Assembly: GCA_036250225.1 (NCBI GenBank)
Contig: JAPZLL010000003.1
Coordinates: 1,364,001 to 1,428,000 of the forward strand
Length of the DNA stretch: 64,000 nucleotides
Origin: Cercophora sp. LCS_1
Taxonomy: Eukaryota > Ascomycota > Sordariomycetes > Sordariales > Lasiosphaeriaceae
Direction: 5' to 3'
Shown: positions 19,495 through 30,606 of the stretch, one piece after another
How positions within the stretch are numbered: position 1 is the first letter of the stretch
How the letters are laid out: every line of letters starts with the position of its first letter
The notes under the pieces: model-generated
The model's database searches: none
Seen by the model: only the letters and a program-made list of their open reading frames with translations
Told to the model about the DNA's origin: nothing
Translations under genes and position numbers: made by a program

Positions 19495-22400
19495 ATGTCG
19501 GGTCAACAGCCTCATGGGACGGGGCAAACACCAACCGGTGGCTCCTATGCCCCTCCTCCCGCCGCTGGTGGACAGGCAGGAGCGAGTGGTTCGGCAACAG
19601 GGACCACATCTTCGGCCACTGCACCACCATCTGCCCAGAATCTGAACCAAATTGTGAGTTTTTCTCAGGACTTACTGTCTACTTTGATGATTGCCGCTCC
19701 TTGCTGTTGGTTTCTACGTTCTATATCCTCTGTGCTTGACGCTGGTGTCACTTGTAATGGCCGCCCACTGCCTTCCCCGCCGCTTCAGCTTCGTCGAGCT
19801 GGTATGTTTGGATCGGATGAAAAGGAACAGACCGGGCGCCGCAGAAGGATACCTGGTAAATAATCCGCCGTGTTTTTCAGTCCTGCTTTGTAGTCGGGCA
19901 ACAGCTGGAGCCCCGCTCATTGCTTTTTCGATTGCGATTTCAATTCCTTCTCTTTCCACAGCACCACGCAACAAGTAGCGATTTCAATGTCTTCTCTTCC
20001 CTTGCTTCGCACCACCAAACGGCGAGCAGCGGATAGAACTTATTTGTGTTGTTCCTTACCGAGAGCCCTCGGACCTGGATTTCAAATCCTCGAGTTCTGC
20101 CATTTCTCCTCGTCCCACCATGCCCCCCACAGACAAGAACAAGAAAAAGGCCGCCGGCGCCAGAGAGAAGCAAGTTGCTTCAAGCCAAGTGGCTTCTAGC
20201 TATACAGCGCGGAAGCAGGTTTTCGGTAAGACACAACACTCACACCAGCCCCAGGTTACGGACTATTTGAAGAAAAAGGGATTCACCAAGACCGAGGCAG
20301 TGTTCCGACAGGAGACGGCGCACCTAGGTCCCGATGGACGCCCGACGCAGCGGCCCGACGAGGGCCCGAAGAAGTACTTGAGAGGCTTTCTCCTGCTCCA
20401 AGGCTGGATCGACAACAATCTGGAGATCTACAAGGTATGTTTGTGGCTGGTGCTCAACGCCCCTCCCAATAATCCTGAAGACTAGGGTTTCTGTTGCTAA
20501 CCCTCACAGTTCGAACTGCGCAAGCTACTCTGGCCCATGTTCGTCTACTCGTACATTGAGCTCATTGCGCAGAGCCAGACAGACGAGGCCAAGAACCTGT
20601 TGACCACACTTCGTCCTCAACTTGCTGCTGCTCATCAAGACGACTTGAATCTATTCGCTTCCATCACTCTCCCACAGCATCTCAAGGAAAACAACACCAC
20701 GAAGCGCTATCGTGAAAACAAGTACCGCATTCCGCTCAACCAGTCACTGTCCGGCAACTTGTTCCACTTCTTGGAGCGCGAAGCTGAGGCTGGCGGCGCC
20801 GTGGTTACTTACATTCTGCAAACTTACTGCCAAGTTGATGTCAGCGCGAGAGGCCCGATAGAGCCGTATAGCTTCGAAGCAATCTTGCGGCGTGCCCAGA
20901 ACATGGAGCTTGAGGAGATGGATGCCCAGGAGGGCATTCCCGGCGTTTTCACCGGTCTCTCGAACAAGGACCTTCTTGACGCGTCGGTGCCGCTGAAGCT
21001 TGGGCCACTCCCGATGGAAACAGATCTCAGAGACGACGTGCGGGCAGAACTTGCGGAAGAGGATCAGCTGCACCCCCCGGCTGAAGGTAGGTCTACGCTC
21101 GTAGAGGAATTCGACCAGAAGATCAAGAGAGAGGACAGCGCCGATGCTCCCTCTAGAGCAGAGCTTCCGCTTCCCCCATCCAGAGCAAGAGACGTCGTCA
21201 TGGAGATGCAGAAGGTCAGGGAGAATCGAGATCGCTTCCGGATTGAGGGTAGAACCGGGGGGATCGGTATTGGTGTCTCGATCTGCATGTTCACGTTCCA
21301 CAATACCCTGGGGAGGTAAGCTGATGAACCCACGAAGGCAAGTGACGGAGCTGTTGCTAACATGACTGATCAGCGTATCCTGCATGGAGTTCTCGAACGA
21401 CAATCAACTCGTTGCAGCGGGCACAATGGACTCCTACATTCGTGTTTGGTCCCTTGATGGGAAACCTCTGAAAAGCACGCTTGAAGGCGAGAAGGATCTA
21501 AAAGTCAACAATCGGAAGCTCATCGGTCACTCCGGCCCGGTTTATGGCTTGTCTTTCTCGGATTCTATTGCTAACTTGGATCGCAATATCTATCCCGATT
21601 CGTCTGATAAGCCTGACACCAGCACGAAGCTCCTGTTGTCAAGCTCGGCGGATGGCCAGGTCCGGCTCTGGTCTCTTGAGACATGGACCTGCCTTTGCAT
21701 CTACAAAGCACACGACGGCCCCGTCTTCCGAGTCCAGTGGGGCCCCCATGGCCACTATTTTGCCACGGCAGGCTGGGACAAGACTGTTCGCATCTTCGCT
21801 CAAGACCACGCTTCTGCCCAGCGCCTCCTCGTCGGTCACGACACCAGCATCTCGGCTCTCACGTGGCACCCAAATGGGACGTATGTGTTCTCAGCCTCCG
21901 ACGATACGGACAAGTCAATTCGCATGTGGTCTATTATTACTGGCAACTGCGTCCGCATGTTCACCGGCCACACCGACTATATCAGTTCGCTCCAGTGCGC
22001 TCCCAACGGCAAGATCCTGGCTAGCGCCGACTCCAGCGGCAACATCATATTCTGGGACATTGACAAGGGCATGCGCATCAAGCGTTGCCGAGGTCACGGA
22101 AAGGGTGGCATCTACTCCATGAGCTTTAGCGCCGAGTCGACAGTGCTCGTGTCGGGAGGCAACGACGGCACGGTTCGTCTATGGGACGTAGAGCTTCCCG
22201 CTGACCCCGCAAAGGCAAACCCCCTTGCAACCACCTCGGTCCAGGCAGGTCAACAGCCTGATGGAGCGGTGGCGGGAGCCGATAGCATCGCTGTGGGTGG
22301 CCCTTCGGATCCGCGATCTATCGCTGTCGGCAACCAGGTGGCCCCCGCAACGAACACGAGCACTCAGGGAGCGGGAGTTGGGAGCGGTGGCGCTGCCCCT

Positions 22401-22541
22401 GGTAAGAAGAAGGGGAAGGAGGTTCAAGTAACGCCGGACCAGATCTCGGCTTTCCTAACCAAGAAGACGCCAATCAGCAGGGTCAGGTTTACCAGGATGA
22501 ACCTGGTGGTCGCAGGTGGTTGCTACGACCCTCAGCGCTAA
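19495..22541 (+). CDS. taf5: Transcription initiation factor TFIID subunit TAF5
   Basis: A core subunit of TFIID (and usually of SAGA in fungi), acting in Pol II pre-initiation complexes. Exons are 19495-19653, 20255-20434, 20510-21315 and 21374-22541; 770 aa. After a Gly/Ala/Pro-rich start, a LisH motif is rebuilt across intron 1 (NLNQI|VTDYLKKKGFTKTEAVF). The TAF5 NTD2 domain follows from about residue 114 (FELRKLLWPMFVYSYIELIA), then a charged linker and six WD40 repeats by eye in the C-terminal half (for example GHSGPVYGLSF, AHDGPVFRVQWGPHGHYFATAG and GHTDYISSLQ), ending with a Gly/Ala-rich insert and a last strand region. Intron 1 is 601 nt, far longer than the others (58-75 nt), and contains an in-frame ATG at 20120 that opens into exon 2. 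It is divergent from med11. Confidence 0.93.
20120..20254 (+). other. Possible alternative first exon of TAF5
   Basis: Inside intron 1, an ATG in a strong context (CCCACCATG) starts 45 codons that run without stop, in frame, straight into exon 2 at 20255. The peptide is basic (MPPTDKNKKKAAGAREKQVA at its start). Using it would replace the first 53 residues, including the first LisH residues NLNQI. It could be a second promoter product or chance. Confidence 0.3.
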
Positions 22542-22984
22542 AGGAAATTGTTCACATGGGCATTCAACTTGGTGCTTCTGTGATTGACTGGCAAGGCGTT
22601 GAGGGGGTTTCTGGGTTTGTAACTGTTCACTGTATGATAGTCAGAGGCTCCTAGCGATGGATAGGCCCATGGAAGGACCGTAAAAGGATTCCATAGATAC
22701 AGGCTTGGTAGCTAGTCACCATGAAAGCAGAATTACGCTTTGCACGTTTTTTTTTTTTTTTAAGTAGTCCGTGATATATCATGCTGGTAATCTCCCGAAA
22801 GTAACGCCCGCCCATCCTCACCATGAACCCCACATTCGGGTCGTTACTTCATCGCCTCTGGTCCAAGCGTTGCCTAGCTCCCGGATACATTCACCAGCTT
22901 GCTCCAGACTTCCACCTTGCATCAACTCTACAACTTCTCACTAATCCGACTGGGCTTTCGTCCACCGAAGCCAGAGCATTTGCA
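22542..22984. other. Intergenic between TAF5 and vps5
   Basis: Holds the TAF5 3' region, a T-run of about 14 near 22748-22761, and the vps5 promoter. In-frame ATG codons upstream of 22985 exist (22823), but the MEDPW start at 22985 fits the family better. Confidence 0.5.
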
Positions 22985-24860
22985 ATGGAGGACCCCTGGG
23001 CTGACACGGCAGCCAGCACGTCGCAGGACACAACAACCACCTCGTCCTCCCAACCCGACGACACGCGGCCCACGACCACCTCTTCCTCGGCCGCATCTTC
23101 CCAGACTCCGCGCGCTTCCCGCTCAACGCCCCGTCGCCTCGTCGCCCAACCAACCCGCCTCCAAGCAGTCGAGGATGATCCCCTCGGACCCCTCGGTGCC
23201 CCCGCACCAGCAGCCAGCGACGTCGCCGATGCAGCCAGCCCGCCCCTCGCTCCGCCCGTCCCACCCCTCAAGGAGCAGCTTCCCCTGCGCACCACTCTCC
23301 CTACCGCCGGCTCCATTCGTAGACAACAGGGCCCGCCCGACCCCCATCGCATTGACGACGACGATGTCATTTACTCACAGGCTGGCCCGAGGCAACCGCC
23401 TCCCGTCCAGCCAGCGCAGCCGAGCCCCGTGCGGAGCTCCATGCCGCCGGGTGTGAGTCTGGAGCAAGCGGCCAAGCCGAGCTTTGTTATCACGGTGGGG
23501 GATCCGCACAAGGTCGGGGATTTGACTAGCAGTCATATCGTTTACTCGGTCAGGACAAAGGTGAGTTCTTCAATGGGGAATTAGTCCACTGGCTGATTGG
23601 ATTGGGGGACGGATAGACTACGAGTAAGGGATACAAGCAGGGGGAGTTTGAAGTGAAGAGGAGATATAGGGATTTCTTGTGGCTGTATAACATGCTGCAT
23701 GCAAATAACCCCGGCGTAGTGGTGCCTCCGCCGCCGGAGAAGCAGGCGGTCGGACGGTTCGAGAGCAATTTCGTCGAGGGGAGGCGCGCGGCGCTGGAGA
23801 AGATGCTCAACAAGACGGCGGCGCATCCGACGCTGCAGCATGATGCTGACTTGAAGCTGTTTCTGGAGAGTGAGTCGTTCAATGTTGATGTCAAGCACAA
23901 GGAGAGAAAGGAGCCGAATCTGGGGGAGAGCAAGAGTGTGCTGAGCTCGTTTGGCATCAACGTGGGGAGCACGAACAAGTTTGTTGAGCAGGACGATGTG
24001 AGTACCCCTGACGGAGTGCGCGGCTGGAAGTGTCTAATGATGGTGCAGTGGTTCCATGATCGACGAGTTTATTTGGATGCGCTGGAGAATCAGCTCAAGG
24101 CGCTGCTGAAAGCCATGGACAGTATGGTGGCTCAGCGCAAGGCCATGGCTGAGGCGGCGGGCGACTTTTCGGCTTCGCTGCACGCCTTGTCAACCGTTGA
24201 GCTGTCACCAACGCTTTCCGGGCCGTTGGATGCGCTCTCAGAGCTGCAGATTACCATCCGTGATGTTTATGACCGCCAAGCGCAGCAGGATGTTCTCACT
24301 TTCGGCATCATTCTCGAGGAGTACATCCGTCTCATCGGTAGCGTCAAGCAAGCCTTTACGCAGCGCCAAAAGGCCTTCCATAGTTGGCACAGCGCCGAGT
24401 CAGAGCTGCAGAAGCGCAAGACGTCCCAGGACAAGTTGCTGCGCCAGGGCAAGAGTCAACAGGATCGGCTCAACCAGGTCAATGCCGAGGTCGCGGACGC
24501 CGAGCGCAAGGTCCACCAAGCACGACTGCTGTTTGAGGACATGGGCCGGCTGATGCGCTCGGAGCTGGACCGATTTGAGCGGGAGAAGGTTGAAGACTTC
24601 AAGTCAGGGGTTGAGACATTCCTTGAGAGCGCGGTGGAGGCCCAGAAGGAGGTGAGCTCGCGCATCGCATCCGAAGGTTTAATTTTGGAGACTAACCAGC
24701 CGCACAGCTGATCGAGAAGTGGGAGACATTTTTGATGCAACTAGACGCCGAGGACGACGAGACCGTGTTTTATAGACCGCCTGTTGTGGAGGGAAGCAAA
24801 CCGGCTGGCAACACGGCCGTGGACAGGGCGCGGGCAAGGATTGACGAAGACTCTGACTAG
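22985..24860 (+). CDS. vps5: Retromer sorting nexin Vps5
   Basis: A PX-BAR protein of the retromer, which retrieves cargo from endosomes to the Golgi. Exons are 22985-23560, 23617-23997, 24049-24651 and 24708-24860; 570 aa. The N-terminus MEDPW followed by a Ser/Thr/Pro-rich disordered stretch of about 150 residues is typical for fungal Vps5. The PX domain starts near FVITVGDPHKVGDLTSSHIV, with RRYRDFLWLYNML and the PPPPEKQ phosphoinositide-site segment. A BAR coiled-coil region follows (HDRRVYLDALENQLKALLKA onward) to near the end. Snx41- or Mvp1-type nexins are less likely, since the start and BAR pattern match Vps5. It lies downstream of TAF5 on the same strand with its own promoter. Confidence 0.9.
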
Positions 24861-25253
24861 AACGCTGGACGAACGCGATCGGAGGCCCGACTTTCAGACC
24901 GGACGAACCGGTGGAGCGACCCATACGATTTCGTCGGGCTCAACTTTTAAAGGAGCTCTGTTGTGTTGTATTCTAGGTTGGATTGAGTGAGCCGAAGCCA
25001 GAAGCTTCGTGGGAATGCAGTGATGACGACTGCCTCTCGTTTATGCAATGCCGATTTGTTCTAGGACCCGGGGAGCCTGTATAATGCCCACCAGTATTTG
25101 TACATAGATTCCTCCCCCTTTTATCGACCGCGCCTTCGCGCCCCGTCGAACCCACAACACCACATGTGATGCTCGCCCCTAATCTTCCATCAGGTATCGT
25201 ATCGTACACATGCCCATCCGAAACCTTTATACCCCTCTTCAAGCCCATCCAGC
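24861..25253. other. Convergent 3' intergenic region
   Basis: About 390 bp between the 3' ends of vps5 and the bL31m gene. No feature is supported. Confidence 0.5.
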
Positions 25254-25877
25254 TCATTTTCTCTTCTTATCCGCCTTCTCAGCCTCCTTGGCCGACATAC
25301 CACCCATCTTGCCCCCATCCTCCTTTGCGTACTCGCTAATCAAATCAACCAAAGAATCAAACGCATCCTCCTCCTCAACCGCCGCCTCCGCCTTGCTAGC
25401 CGCCACTAACGGCTCTGCCTTTGCAGCAGCAGCCCCCCTCTTGCCCTTTTGTTTCCCGCCCTCCGGCTTTTCCGTCTCATTCACGACCTGCACCGAATCC
25501 ATGTCCCACCCGCGTCCGAACCGGTCACGGAACGCCGCTAGCTTGCCGGCCTCGTCCACCTCGAGGTTCTTGAGCGATTTTTCTGTGGGTTGCCACAGGA
25601 CGTGGCTGCGGCTGTCCTTGTTGGATTTGTACAGCGCTTGCGGCATTGTCGTGCGAACGGTAAAGGTCGAGCCGTCGGAGAGTTGGACGAGCTGAGTGAA
25701 GTGGTATGGCCTTCGGTGGCGGGGGACAAAGGTTGCGTGTCGGACTTGGATTTGCTGGAGGCATATTTGCGACTGGAGAGGCGTTGTGAGGACGGGGGAT
25801 GATGGGGTGGTTGGTTTGGTGGTGGTGGTGGTGAGGAGGGGACGGCGGAGGAGGGTTGTTGGGAGTTTAGATCCCAT
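25254..25877 (-). CDS. mrpl36: Mitochondrial large-subunit ribosomal protein bL31m (Mrpl36)
   Basis: A component of the mitochondrial 54S/large ribosomal subunit. Single exon, 207 aa. The N-terminus (MGSKLPTTLLRRPLLTTTTT) is basic, hydroxylated and free of acidic residues, as expected for a mitochondrial targeting sequence. The conserved core is RPYHFTQLVQLSDGSTFTVR, then KDSRSHVLWQPTEKSLKNLE and GKLAAFRDRFGRGWD, the fungal bL31m pattern. A Lys/Ala/Glu-rich low-complexity C-terminus follows. No introns are needed. It is divergent from the flavin-reductase-like gene. Confidence 0.88.
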   Translation of the reverse strand: MGSKLPTTLLRRPLLTTTTTKPTTPSSPVLTTPLQSQICLQQIQVRHATFVPRHRRPYHFTQLVQLSDGSTFTVRTTMPQALYKSNKDSRSHVLWQPTEKSLKNLEVDEAGKLAAFRDRFGRGWDMDSVQVVNETEKPEGGKQKGKRGAAAAKAEPLVAASKAEAAVEEEDAFDSLVDLISEYAKEDGGKMGGMSAKEAEKADKKRK

Positions 25878-26397
25878 TTTTGGGGTGTTTGATTGTGTGC
25901 GTTGGAAGTCGGTTGGGAGGTAAGGGGGGTGGAATTGGCGGTGGAATTGGCGGTGGTGAGAGCTGTTCGTGGTGGTTCTTTGGCCGCTGCTAGTTGTTGA
26001 TACACCGGGGTCTGCTGGCGTCGGTTCTCACAGAAAATTTGGTACGGCAGTTTGGAGCGTGGTGTTGCGCAGGTTTTTTTTGGGGAGAGCTTATCGATAA
26101 CGATCCCAGATTGTTGGAACCGAAGGAGTCTGTCGTCACCTGGGATAGTTTCTTGCTGGGATACAGGATTTTTTGACTTGCAAGTGTTCTAGTATAAAAG
26201 AATTCTCTTGAAACGGTCAGTTTTGAGGCACTCTAGGTGAATTGGTTTACTCATGGAGCGAAAATGAGGTGTCGCTGTGTTCTGGGCCTTTCGGCCGAGC
26301 TTGCGCTCCCCTTCCGTCAAGGCCCAGCCCGAATCGTGATGCGCCCCCCAGCACTATACGCGAGAGGTCGCAATTCAGGTACCAATTGCTCTTCCAA
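25878..26397. promoter_or_regulatory. Divergent promoter region bL31m / flavin reductase
   Basis: About 520 bp between the two proposed starts. No clear TATA box is recognised. The upstream part of the flavin-reductase frame continues to 26242 but begins with TTG, so the boundary is uncertain. Confidence 0.4.
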
Positions 26398-27192
26398 ATG
26401 AGACCTTGTTGCATGTATGAACTGATATTGACTCTTTTGCGCTCAGTGAACCACCTTCATATACGGAAACCGCACTCCTCCTCCCATCCACATTCATGGA
26501 CAATCACCCCTCCCCATCCGCCTTCGGTGCATCCGGTCCCTTCGACCGAAGACCACGCCCACCCCCTATCCCACCAGATACGGACACTCATGCGCCTCCT
26601 TTCCCACTCGGTTGTCGTATGTACGTCGACCTCGCCCGCGACCGGGACTCCTCACCACAAGTCTCCCGCACCGCGCGCAATGACTATGTCCTCGTTCACC
26701 TCCCTCGCACTTATGCCTACGCCTGTTGTTAGCTTCAATATTGCAACGCCGAGCCGAACATTTGACGCGGTGCAGGCGAGTCGGAAGTTCAATATTCACA
26801 TCTTGGCGGACGATGTCGAGGGCGCGAGGGTCGCGGATTGGTTATCCAAAGGCAATGCTGGCGGGAAGCAGGTGTTTGAGAGGTTAGAGGGTGAGTGTGG
26901 GTGTGAGGTGGAGGTGGCAGTAGGGGATGAACCGCCGGTAATAAGAGGGCCCGGGGTATTGTATGTGTTGAGGTGTAGGCTGTTGGAGGAGCCAATGGAT
27001 GGGTTGGTCAGAGTCAGGGACCATGTTATTGTGCTGGGGGAGGTGGTGGAGATTCTAGAAGGAGAGAGGCACGAGGAGGGCCATAAGAGGAGGGGGAAAC
27101 ATGATAGGTTTGGGTTGCTGTACACCGATCGGAGGTATAGACAGCTGGGAGGGTGTATCACTCCAATCAAGGAAGGTGAAGAGGAACCCTAA
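26398..27192 (+). CDS. Flavin-reductase-like FMN-binding domain protein
   Basis: A member of the FMN-binding split-barrel flavin reductase group (DIM6/NTAB type). These proteins bind FMN and usually supply reduced flavin or act as oxidoreductases; the substrate here is unknown. As modelled it has 264 aa and no intron. The core shows HQIRTLMRLLSHSVVVCTS, then PRAMTMSSFTSLALMPTPVV, FNIATPSRTFDAVQASRKFN and IHILADDVEGARVADWLSKG, the family order. A barrel segment near the C-terminus reads DHVIVLGEVVEI. The ATG at 26398 is the first in frame; 26416 is also possible. The N-terminal 60 residues are not conserved-looking, so the true start could be downstream or joined by an unseen intron. It converges with FKBP12. 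Confidence 0.72.
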   Translation: MRPCCMYELILTLLRSVNHLHIRKPHSSSHPHSWTITPPHPPSVHPVPSTEDHAHPLSHQIRTLMRLLSHSVVVCTSTSPATGTPHHKSPAPRAMTMSSFTSLALMPTPVVSFNIATPSRTFDAVQASRKFNIHILADDVEGARVADWLSKGNAGGKQVFERLEGECGCEVEVAVGDEPPVIRGPGVLYVLRCRLLEEPMDGLVRVRDHVIVLGEVVEILEGERHEEGHKRRGKHDRFGLLYTDRRYRQLGGCITPIKEGEEEP

Positions 27193-27508
27193 TGGGTCGA
27201 ATCAAGCATATAGATGGCGCAAAGCTTTTGGGTTGACATTTGGTCATTAGACATGGCAAGCGACATTGTAAGAATAGAAATCACGGAAAGTAACCAATTG
27301 AGCCTTTGACGACGCCTTTGGACGTCAATTGTAACGATCATCCCATTGAGATTTTTTCTAGGGAACTTGCACCCCATGGTTACTGGGTCAGTTCCCATCG
27401 CATAACTCCGTCCAGTCCGCCATAATGTGGGAAGCTCTTTCCACGACTATTGGGCTGCCAGATCCTATGAGAAATAGAAAAAAGACACCCGAACCGTTCA
27501 GTCAAGAT
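27193..27508. other. Short convergent 3' region
   Basis: 316 bp between the flavin-reductase and FKBP12 stops. No feature is supported. Confidence 0.5.
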
Positions 27509-27915
27509 TTACTTGATCTTGACAAGCTCAGTCTCGAAGATGAGGGTCGAGTTGGCGGGGATAAGGCCGCCGACGGCACGGTTGCCATACGCCAAGTCAG
27601 GAGCGATGGTGAGCTTGCGCTTCTCGCCAACCTTCATGCCGAGGAGCCCCTCATCCCAGCCCTTGATGACCTGCCCGTTGCCAACGGTGAACGAGAGGGG
27701 CTCTTGGCGGTCGTAGCTCGAGTCGAACTTGTCGCCGTTGGTCAGAGTGCCCTTGTAGTGGACGAAGATGGTGTCTCCTGATTTGACACATGCCAATTAG
27801 CTTGGGGCCTTGTGCTGACGGTGATTCGGGTCCGATGCTTACCGCGCTTGGTCTCGGCGCCCTGGCCCTCGGCCGTCACCTCGATCTGGAGACCGTCAAT
27901 CTGGGGAACGGTCAT
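27509..27915 (-). CDS. FKBP12-type peptidyl-prolyl cis-trans isomerase
   Basis: A cytosolic proline isomerase; the fungal FKBP12 is the receptor through which FK506 and rapamycin act on calcineurin and TOR. Exons on the minus strand are 27915-27843 and 27777-27509 (intron 65 nt); 113 aa, close to the 107-114 usual for FKBP12. Binding-pocket residues are in place: HYKG (Tyr), DKFDSSYDR (Phe-Asp), LSFTVGNGQVIKGWDEGLLG (Phe, Val-Ile, Trp), LAYGNR (Tyr) and LIFETELVKI (Phe). No signal peptide or extra domain is present, which separates it from the ER and nuclear FKBPs. Confidence 0.95.
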
Positions 27916-30606
27916 GTTGGCTGATTTATGAGGGTTGGGAGGTGAAGATCTGGGTGAGGTCGTATGGATTTGGCGAGCTTGTAGTTGCTTGGGGAAGTTG
28001 GTAAGGAGAAAAGGGGAGAGTGGGGGATTCAAGGAGGGGCGGGAGCTTAAGAGGAGGGGCTGCTCAGGAGGGGTCCGGCACGTTCTTCGCGCAGATCGCA
28101 TCGCACGCAAGGCGAAAATGCGCCTTGTGCTGCAGACGGACACAGTGCCTGTGATGATGCGGCCCATTGGAACGAATCACGACTGGACTCCGAATGGCTT
28201 TGAAACTGGGAGCTCTGCGCATGCGCCTATTTTTATTTTGGGAGCTGCCAATGATCATCCAACCCCACCATCTGAGCGCAGTGAGGGGCAGCTTGGACCT
28301 CCATTTGCACAACATGCTCCCTCGTACTCTTCCCGAACCTTGAATCATAGTGAAATCAACTTGGAAATATGGTATACGGGTATCGGACAGGAGACTGGCC
28401 GTGTTATTCGGGTGGCCGGATGCGGGATGCGCGACTGCGTCAAGTAAGATATGCTTTCGGCCGCAGCCACAGGTTTTCATTCCCTGCGTCATTGTGAGGT
28501 GGAGCATACGACTGTGACAAGCCAACGAGTGGATGCGGAGCGAATAGATTCTTATGTATTGTGCAATACGCCGCCGGGAATCCGGCAAGCACTGTGTCGT
28601 TTTCCTGTCTGCGACAGCATACGTTGATGAAGTGAGGGTTCTTCTGTGTCTACGACTCTGTCTACCGCACTCCTCAAACCGTAGAGGCTTGGTGATATCT
28701 GCGCATGGGCGTGCCAAAACATCGGCATATACTTACTGAATCCAGGAGATGTCAGTTTAAGTGGTCGCAGCTGGCCCCTTCATTTCGACTGACTGTCAAC
28801 ATCAAATCCCAACGCCTTGGGAACAACATGCTGAGCCATTCGAGCAATTTACTGACGCATTAGAATTTAAACAGCCGCCTTTTAGTTCGCGAAGAACATC
28901 CCTTCGCGTTTTTTTATATTGACCTTTTTCTGTTAGGAGCATGTCTCTCTGGCAGGACTAGCACTCGTCAACAACTTACAGCAGCTGTCTTCTCAGCGAT
29001 CGAAGCAGCGCAGGGCTTGGTCACTCAGATCTACTCAATTAGCGGCCGTGGCGGGGAAAGCCTTCGGAACATGAGCGATGTAGCCTTGTTTAGAGTACAT
29101 GCACTCGTCGTTTGTCGGGGCTGAGAGCCAACCCAAACCGTGGTGAAAGGGGGGCAGAACTGGATGGACTCGTCAAGTCTTGTTGGTGGGCCGCAGCGGC
29201 CAATCACAGACTCTCATGTGGGGTGGGGATGAAGCTGCCTTCATCGTTCAGCCTTGCGCCAGACAACGAGATTTTTCTGGAGCTTTCTCTCAGGGTGGAG
29301 GAGGAGAACAAAATCAACAAAGAGACGCCAACGAACAGGGGTACTATGGAATCTAACCGGCTCTCCATCTTGAGGCTGGAGCCACCTCAGCGACGGGTCA
29401 AACTGCAAGCGCGCGGGTTACCTACTAGACAGGGGTCTTCCGGACTGAAGCGTCAAATGTTGATGGAGCCAGAGGAGTCCGAAATGCTCTCGCTCCAAGA
29501 AAGCCTGACGAATAGTAGATAACGAAGCTTTTCGTAATTCAGAGAGGTTAATGCGGATCTCTGGATACCAGCTCTTACCCGAAGACAAAAGCCAGGAGGA
29601 GTGCTGTCTTGCTAGTCTGACTGCACATGCGAAGTTGAAGGTTGATTTGTCGCAGCCTCCTCCATAACTCAGTTGATGATCGAAAATGTCGTGAGTTCGC
29701 ATTGTTCTAGGGCTGTCGGGCATCTTTGGAGGCACAGAAAGCTTCAATTGGGGGGGGTTAGAGAAGGAATCTAGTTGGGCTGATGTTTGATGCCTCCAGC
29801 CTGCCTCCATCACGAAGCCCGAACACTTGAACCTACTCTGAGGGAGATAGCCTTCCGAATCTCGGTCGGGAGGTTTGGTTCACCTGTAAGGTCTCTTTCA
29901 CACGCAATTGGTTTATATCAAGCAGCTCTGCAACGGCTCCCTACGCAAAACAGCCCTCGTGGCGTCGTCAGGTAAAGGCCCAAATGATGAACAGTCAGGT
30001 ACCTCAATAAACCAAACAGGCGTCCCCAGAAATGGGAAATGCCCTTTCAATTGAATTTGATGCATCGCCACAAGAGACGGCCATGGAAGTCTACTGAAGT
30101 GTTTGGCAGCCTGGCGGGGCTGCAACCGTGGAAAGGAGGTTGCCTTGAGGTGGGGCACCCCAGCAACGGCGGGAGGTCGCAGGCTGTGGAATCGAAAAGA
30201 ATCTCCTCTACGCTCAGCCCAGGGCGTCCGCAAAGAAATAATTAGCCCTTCGCCTCCCACCTGCTACTCCTTCCACTTTCACAATCTTCCACCAGACTTT
30301 CCTTCCTCACAACCAACATCAACCTCAATCCCCGAGGCGTAGACGACCGTAACGAACCTTCCCACATTCTCGGTAAGCTTCCCCTCCCAGCCGCAGCTTC
30401 CCGCATCCCACCTCCCCACCATCTCGGCGCAACAGCTTCACACTTCGTTGCGCCCCAACACCAGTTTCTTTTCTACCCAACGGCCGATTCTTTTCGCGAT
30501 TTGTTCTTTTTACCACCTCGCAAGCTCTGCGGTTCTTCACATCGCGGTAATACTGCGCAACCAAAGCTAACCCCACCTTCAGAGATACCCAATACCCGCC
30601 TTCAAG
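27916..30606. other. Intergenic 2.7 kb, FKBP12 / Hsp90 divergent region
   Basis: No open frame in this stretch has family matches or splice-consistent structure. The right end is the Hsp90 promoter and leader. From about 30246 to 30340 the plus strand is strongly pyrimidine-rich (CTTCC and CTCAC units), typical of leaders of highly expressed fungal genes. GAA occurs three times at exact 5-bp steps at 30189, 30194 and 30199. Confidence 0.5.
30246..30606 (+). promoter_or_regulatory. Pyrimidine-rich leader of the Hsp90 gene
   Basis: A CT-rich tract precedes the Hsp90 ATG. Such tracts mark the transcription start zone of highly expressed genes in filamentous ascomycetes. No ATG in it competes clearly with the start at 30607. 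Confidence 0.4.
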
